DNA of 35,834 bases, from NCBI GenBank assembly GCA_030620115.1, contig JAUXFG010000023.1, forward strand, positions 1 through 35,834. Direction: 5' to 3'. Below the pieces are notes generated by a model that worked only from the letters and a program-made list of their open reading frames with translations, was not told the DNA's origin and did not search any database. This document shows positions 31,475-35,834 of this stretch, piece by piece. The position numbers were made by a program, and so were the translations under genes. How positions within the stretch are numbered: position 1 is the stretch's first letter; every line of letters starts with the position of its first letter. The DNA comes from Candidatus Fermentibacterota bacterium. Lineage in GTDB: Bacteria > JAFGKV01.

Positions 31475-32549
31475 GGCACAGCTCAAACCACAAAGCAACC
31501 GCCTGGGCACTCATCTGGGCCCAATCTCCATCAGTCGGATCGTCTTTGACCTTTCGTAGGAATGCCCGGGCCCGGGCAAGGAGCGCGGTATCGATTCCAT
31601 TCGGTTCAGGTGACGCAGCAGCAAGGATAAGAAGTTCCGCGCATTCGACGGCACGACACGGGCTCTTGGGTCTCCGCCCTCTGATCAGCGCTTTCACCAG
31701 AGAAATGGCAGGAGGGAATCGATGCTTCCAGTGGGCGTGAGCCACGTGTGTGGCATCTCCATTGGAGGCGATTCCGAGCACCTTCGCCACATGCTGGATG
31801 AGGAAGTTACGAGCCAGGAACCATAGTCGCTCATCCCACGATTGAGGCGCGGGAGAAAGCCTGAAGGAAAGGGCCTTGGCAACGGCGGCCTTGAGCTCCT
31901 CGGAAGGACCATCTATTGATTGGAATCTGGCCGCCTTGTCTCGATAGCGGGTCACATACATCCTCTCCTGTACAAGAGTCGCATCAACAACGGCAAAAAG
32001 CGCCTTGCTCACCTGAGCTGGATGAAGCAGGAGGTCCGGTTCTTCGCCGGTCAAGGATCGTGGGGGGCTTTCGAGAAGGCATACCATCCTATTCAAAAGA
32101 AGTATGCGGATTTCTTCAAAACGAATCCTGCGGGCGGGAAGTCGAGAGAATACGCCAGTGTCACCTTTCAGGACGACGTTGCCGTGACAGGCGTCGTAGA
32201 CAAGCATGGTGTCCGCCTTGCGGACGAGATCCTCCGGCGTGAAAGGCAGGATATCAATGGCAGGCAAGGCCAGATCCTTTGCCATGCTCCGGGAGAGCTC
32301 ACCGAGCTTTTCCCAGCCTTCCCTGGTCTCGGTTACCACCAGGATATCATAGTCATTCCAGGGGCGAAAACCGTCAGGGGTTTCGACCACCGCCCCCTCG
32401 CCGCGGCCGAACGCACCGATGACGGCGACGCTCAGGAATGAAGGGAGGGCTTGCTGGATCCTCTCCGCCACTTGCTCGAGGTCATGGCTGACCTTCTCCT
32501 CCGCCAGCGGATTCCGTCGGGCGGTGAAGCAGGCATCTTCGACTCCCAT
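31467..32549 (-). CDS. Nucleotidyltransferase (pol-beta superfamily), glycan-cluster associated
   Basis: 360 residues. VAVIGAFGRGEG (45-52) and WNDYDILVV (Asp 66, Asp 68) are the G-x-GRGE and D-x-D motifs of pol-beta-type nucleotidyltransferases; LPAIDILPF probably supplies the third acidic residue. The remaining 240 residues are helical (KALFAVVDATLVQERMYV, RRPKSPCRAVECAELLILAA) and might form a substrate-binding cap. It could activate a sugar phosphate or modify an acceptor with a nucleotide; the substrate cannot be deduced. The gene starts 2 bases from the end of the first radical SAM gene. Confidence 0.78.
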   Translation of the reverse strand: MGVEDACFTARRNPLAEEKVSHDLEQVAERIQQALPSFLSVAVIGAFGRGEGAVVETPDGFRPWNDYDILVVTETREGWEKLGELSRSMAKDLALPAIDILPFTPEDLVRKADTMLVYDACHGNVVLKGDTGVFSRLPARRIRFEEIRILLLNRMVCLLESPPRSLTGEEPDLLLHPAQVSKALFAVVDATLVQERMYVTRYRDKAARFQSIDGPSEELKAAVAKALSFRLSPAPQSWDERLWFLARNFLIQHVAKVLGIASNGDATHVAHAHWKHRFPPAISLVKALIRGRRPKSPCRAVECAELLILAAASPEPNGIDTALLARARAFLRKVKDDPTDGDWAQMSAQAVALWFELCHG

Positions 32550-32550
32550 A

Positions 32551-33894
32551 TCAGCGAAGGTAATCGGCGAAGATCCTCATCTGTTGCCAGAGCATTCCCC
32601 ATCCGCCTCGCGCCAGCCTTCGAATCACATAGGTGGGGCGCAGGTAGAATTGAACCAGAGCCTTTCTCTGCATGGCCCGGAGATCGATATCTGCATGCTG
32701 GTAGTCGATAGGAAAGAAATCGCTCCCTATCGAATCCTGAACTTGCTTGGCCACAGGGGTGCCTGGATAGGGTTCCATCACATGGAAAGACGCATATGTC
32801 GGCGAAAGCCTCTTCGAAAAGCGAATCGTTTGCTTCATGTCTTCCTGCGTCTCCCCCGGAAAACCGAACATAAAGAAGCACGCGGTCTCCATGCCCGCAT
32901 CCTGGACCAGACGAACCCCTTTGAGGATCTCTGCAGTATCTTCTCCCTTCCCGATACTCCGGAGTATTCGATCGCTTCCCGATTCCACACCGAAATGGAC
33001 CAAAGTGCAGCCCGTTGCTCTCATTCGACCGACGAGCTCGTCGTCGAGGCTATCGGCTCGCGTCTGGCAGCACCACCGCAGTTCTCTGCCCAAATTCTCC
33101 ACGCAGTCACACACCGCAAGCGCCATGTGCTTGTCAATAGTGAACTCGATATCCATGAAGTATATGCTCTCCACGTTATGGGTGAGCACGGCGTCACGAA
33201 TCTCGGCACAGATCTGATCGGGGCGCTTCTTGCGGCAAGCTTTTCCTCCATACATGGCTCTCAGACAGAATGTGCAGGAATGAGGGCATCCACGGGTCGC
33301 CTCAAGAATCATGAGGCGGTTGCCGAGAATCTCGTAGCGGTATTGCGGGAGTGGCAGGAGATCCATGGCTGGTGGCGGAAGTGTCGTGAGATCAAGCAGA
33401 GGCCGCGGCGCCGTAGTGGTGAGGCCATCGTGATCGAGAAAAGCAAGGCCTGGCGTAATTTCTCGAGGCGCCCCGATCGCCAGCTCCAGCATGGTGCCCT
33501 CGGGTTCGCCAATAACTACTGCATACGCATCCGTGGCGGAGAGCATGTGACGTGGGCGGACACTGCCATGCACACCAACCACCACCACGTGATCAACCAC
33601 CTTCTTCACAGAGGAAACAGCGTCAAGAAAGGGGTCGATCTCGGTATTGGGGCAAACCCACTTATCAAGGGTTGAGCTCGTGATGAAGGCAATGTCCGCT
33701 CCCGCGGCGAGCCGCGAGAGATCGTTACCCTCAATACCTAGGGCATTGGCATCTATAATGCGTACCTCTAGACCCCGTTCCCTCATCATCGCCGCGGCCG
33801 TAGCCAACGAGAGCGGGGGCCAGATGCGGTTGTAGACCGGCCCACGCAGTTTCCGGTCTTTCGCCCAAAGCGGGTTGATCAGCACTATCTTCAA
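32551..33894 (-). CDS. Cobalamin-binding-domain radical SAM enzyme, first gene of the glycan cluster
   Basis: 447 residues from TTG 33894, chosen because AAGGA lies nine bases upstream and the protein then begins LKIVLINPLWAKDRK, the first B12-domain strand; the 39-codon extension to 34011 has no family features. The N-terminal domain reads WPPLSLATAAAMMRERGLEV, HVVVVGVHGSVRP; the cluster motif is TRGCPHSCTFC (Cys 203, 207, 210). FGVESGSDRILRSIGKGED and ACFFMFGFPGETQEDMKQTI follow, and then MEPYPGTPVAKQV. Class-B-like radical SAM chemistry (methylation or C-C bond formation) is expected; substrate unknown. Being first, it may initiate formation of the unusual lipid or sugar precursor handled by the cluster. 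Confidence 0.85.
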   Translation of the reverse strand: MKIVLINPLWAKDRKLRGPVYNRIWPPLSLATAAAMMRERGLEVRIIDANALGIEGNDLSRLAAGADIAFITSSTLDKWVCPNTEIDPFLDAVSSVKKVVDHVVVVGVHGSVRPRHMLSATDAYAVVIGEPEGTMLELAIGAPREITPGLAFLDHDGLTTTAPRPLLDLTTLPPPAMDLLPLPQYRYEILGNRLMILEATRGCPHSCTFCLRAMYGGKACRKKRPDQICAEIRDAVLTHNVESIYFMDIEFTIDKHMALAVCDCVENLGRELRWCCQTRADSLDDELVGRMRATGCTLVHFGVESGSDRILRSIGKGEDTAEILKGVRLVQDAGMETACFFMFGFPGETQEDMKQTIRFSKRLSPTYASFHVMEPYPGTPVAKQVQDSIGSDFFPIDYQHADIDLRAMQRKALVQFYLRPTYVIRRLARGGWGMLWQQMRIFADYLR

Positions 33895-34120
33895 TAGAGT
33901 AATTCCTTGATGTGTCCAGTTCCGAAATGAATGCAAACACTGAAGTAAGCCGAACGATTTTGGCCGGTCAAGCGGGCGCCTGGCGAGTTGGATGGCCACG
34001 GGATTGCCCATTGCCGACGAAAAAGCGACCCTGACAGGGCTATTCCGAACTCATGTGCGTTGACATATGGTCCCGGGGCCATACTATGGCCAAGCACGAG
34101 TATTTTGGCAGGGTTACCTT
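33895..34120. other. Divergent intergenic region
   Basis: Separates the minus-strand glycan cluster from the plus-strand TAXI gene. Contains a plus-strand promoter candidate (34060-34087) and a CCCTGACAGGGC block (34030-34040) related to text near 35561. A minus-strand promoter for the cluster was not convincing. Confidence 0.4.
34060..34087 (+). promoter_or_regulatory. Sigma70-type promoter candidate upstream of the TAXI gene
   Basis: TTGACA (34060-34065), 16-base spacer, TACTAT (34082-34087; four of six consensus bases). The spacer and -10 form an inverted ATGG...CCAT motif. The TAXI start is 230 bases downstream, with TIR element D between. Confidence 0.45.
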
Positions 34121-34305
34121 TAGCCCGGACTTCTCACCGGCCTTCGTCGTGAAATGGCTGAGATGGCATTGCCCGCAAGGCTTGTGACCGAGGTCGGTCG
34201 AAGGCGTATCCTCTGCGATACACCGAGGGCGACCGACAGAGCATAACGAAGCAGGTGATGCCATATCCGCCGTTGGAATAGAAGGCTGGTGAGAAATCCG
34301 GGATA
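34121..34305. repeat. TIR element copy D (185 bp)
   Basis: TAGCCCGGACTTCTCACCGG at the left and CTGGTGAGAAATCCGGGATA at the right. The internal core GCGTATCCTCTGCGATAC (34204-34221) is inverted relative to copies B and C. It lies between the promoter candidate and the TAXI gene; the gene's Shine-Dalgarno begins right after it. Confidence 0.78.
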
Positions 34306-34320
34306 GGGAGGGGAATTACG

Positions 34321-35307
34321 TTGAAACACATTATGATCATCCTGTCATTGGGTCTGCTCATTGGCCTGATTGCCGTAACCGGATGCCAGAAGACTGCGAC
34401 AACCCTGATTACCATCGGCACGGGGGGAGTCACAGGCATCTACTACCCGACCGGCGGAGAGATTGCAAGGCTCGTCAATGAGCAATCCGAGCAATATGGC
34501 ATAAAGTGCACCATCGAATCGACCGGGGGTTCCGTATTCAATATCAATGCACTTCTGTCGGGAGATTTGGATTTCGGCATCGCTCAATCCGATCGCCAGT
34601 ATCAAGCGTGGAAGGGATTGGCGGAGTGGCGTGAGAGCGGGCCTGCCGAGAACCTTCGCGCGGTGTTCAGCATCCACTCAGAAACAGTGGTTCTCATGGC
34701 TGCTTCAGATGCGGGCATACGGACAATAATGGACCTCAGGGGCAAACGGGTGAATATCGGCAATCCAGGCTCCGGCCAACGACAGAACGCCATTGATGCA
34801 CTTGAGGCTTCGGGCATCGAATGGCGCGCCGAACTCCATGTGGAGGGGGTCAAGGCTGATGCGGCGCCGACCCTGCTGCAGGATGGAAGGATTGATGCCT
34901 TCTTCTATACCATCGGACATCCCAGCGGGAATCTGAAAGAGGCGGTATCGGGTCGAAGAAGAGTACGCTTCATACCCATTCAAGGTGCAGGCATTGATTC
35001 ATTGCTCGAGGCGCATCCCTACTACACACGTGCGAAAGTTCCCATCAAGAATTACTCCCGAGCCGATAATGAGGAAGACATAGTCACGTTTGGCGTAAAG
35101 GCGACGCTGGTCACTTCCTCGACGACACCTGACAACGTCGTCTACGCACTCACGCGCGAAGTATTCGAAAATCTGAAGCAATTTACGAGGGTTCACCCCG
35201 CCTATGAATTCCTCACGAGGGAAGCGATGCTGGAAGGCCTCTCTGCGCCCATTCATCCCGGGGCCGTGAGATACTATGAAGAGGCGGGTCTGAGGCCTCG
35301 CAGTTAG
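34321..35307 (+). CDS. TAXI-family solute-binding lipoprotein
   Basis: 328 residues from TTG 34321, preceded by AGGGAGGGG at seven bases. A signal peptide with lipobox AVTGC (Cys 22) predicts membrane anchoring on the outer face. ITIGTGGVTGIYYPTGGEIA, STGGSVFNINALLSGDLDFG with IAQSD, and DLRGKRVNIGNPGSGQRQNA are the signatures of TAXI (TRAP-associated extracytoplasmic immunogenic) binding proteins; IDAFFYTIGHPSGNLKEAV is also typical. These capture dicarboxylates, amino acids or similar small organic acids for TRAP transporters. No TRAP membrane subunit follows within the window, so the transporter is either elsewhere or absent. Confidence 0.9.
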   Translation: MKHIMIILSLGLLIGLIAVTGCQKTATTLITIGTGGVTGIYYPTGGEIARLVNEQSEQYGIKCTIESTGGSVFNINALLSGDLDFGIAQSDRQYQAWKGLAEWRESGPAENLRAVFSIHSETVVLMAASDAGIRTIMDLRGKRVNIGNPGSGQRQNAIDALEASGIEWRAELHVEGVKADAAPTLLQDGRIDAFFYTIGHPSGNLKEAVSGRRRVRFIPIQGAGIDSLLEAHPYYTRAKVPIKNYSRADNEEDIVTFGVKATLVTSSTTPDNVVYALTREVFENLKQFTRVHPAYEFLTREAMLEGLSAPIHPGAVRYYEEAGLRPRS

Positions 35308-35834
35308 AACATAGATCGATTCGTGAAATATGTGGGTTGAGAGGATCCGTAGCTTCTCAATAGATCCCGGGGATGTCGGAAGAATCCCCCTTGCAAAAGC
35401 TGACACTCGGACACACTTAACACCGGGGGAAATTCGAGGCGAAACCCAACGCTTTGATGTTCTGGAAATGTCCTGCCAGTGTGCCCCGAAGGGGCTTGAC
35501 ATACCAGCCCAGGGCAAGCCCGATAGGGCGTAACCCTGGGACACGGAAACAAAATACCCTCAGCCCTGACAGGGCGAGACATGAAGGAGAAAATCGGATT
35601 CGCATTGTCCAAACGTCCAATCCGCCGACTGGCGGAAACATTCAATCCGCCAGCTGGCGGACGTCCCTCCAGAGATGGAATGGGGGAATGGGGAATTGCG
35701 GGAATGAGGGGATGGGGAGAAGAGAGCGTGCAGCGTTGAGATGATGAAGCAAGGAAGGAGACAGCGTTCAGCGTGCAGCGTGCAGATGACGGAACGAGAA
35801 GAAAGGAAAGATTCTTCGCTCCTTGCAGTCGCTC
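35308..35834. repeat. Repeat-packed terminal spacer
   Basis: No gene seen. Contains the CCCCCTTGCAAAAGC ... AACACCGGGGG block (35384-35428), GTGCCCCGAAGGGGCTTGAC with CAGCCCTGACAGGGCG (35479-35576), two palindromes TCCGCCGACTGGCGGA and TCCGCCAGCTGGCGGA 25 bases apart (35621-35636, 35646-35661), GCGTGCAGCGT runs and GATTCTTCGCTCCTTGCAGT at the end. Confidence 0.65.

Overview
The window looks like a contig of an uncultured, moderately GC-rich Gram-negative bacterium. Support for Gram-negative: lipobox signal peptides, an outer-membrane barrel and a CotH-like protein. The intergenic spacers are full of short dispersed repeats (NIEHRTSNIEH-type tracts, CCCCCTTTGCAAAAGGG blocks, TCCGCCAGCTGGCGGA palindromes, TAGCCCG...CTTCTCACC elements). 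I associate such repeats with genome-resolved PVC-like and related phyla; that placement is inference and I cannot fix a phylum. No rRNA, tRNA, CRISPR array or integrase gene was seen.

Region 1 (about 1-12.7 kb, every gene on the minus strand) reads as an integron-type gene-cassette array without an integrase in view (CALIN-like). Small unrelated ORFs with good ribosome-binding sites alternate with attC-like dyads. The best (11016-11083) has perfect GCCTAAC/GTTAGGC outer boxes, a long inner stem and the stop codon of the preceding gene inside its first box. Contents: an alpha/beta hydrolase (cut by the window edge), a P-loop kinase, a DUF4177-like protein, a GIY-YIG protein, a Nudix hydrolase, a nuclease pseudogene that lost its catalytic core, a frameshifted restriction-endonuclease-like gene, and a three-ORF nucleotidyltransferase unit. 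Embedded in it (2.2-7.9 kb) is a compact, translationally coupled block derived from a type I restriction locus: GxxExxY remnant, DUF1016 nuclease, HsdS, AlbA_2/HATPase protein, and an HsdR that keeps its N-terminal nuclease domain but appears to have lost the helicase; no hsdM is present.

Region 2 (12.7-18.3 kb, plus strand) is a repeat-rich junction followed by a NIF3-like protein, a small hypothetical protein, a truncated GNAT fragment, an outer-membrane barrel and a CotH-kinase-like lipoprotein.

Region 3 (18.3-33.9 kb, minus strand) is a surface-glycan-type cluster. From upstream: a cobalamin-type radical SAM enzyme, a nucleotidyltransferase, a type I phosphodiesterase-like protein, a large membrane glycosyltransferase-like protein, two GT2 glycosyltransferases and a SPASM-like radical SAM enzyme. 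After a repeat-filled gap come a second cobalamin-type radical SAM enzyme, a GT4 glycosyltransferase and a second polytopic glycosyltransferase-like protein. After another repeat gap come a GT4 glycosyltransferase and a REP-associated transposase flanked by its REP repeats. Most junctions overlap by 1-22 bases, so the genes are probably co-expressed and build or decorate one unknown polymer or lipid.

Region 4 (34.0-35.8 kb, plus strand) holds a TAXI-type substrate-binding lipoprotein, with a plausible promoter separated from the gene by a 185-bp repeat element, followed by repeats to the window end.
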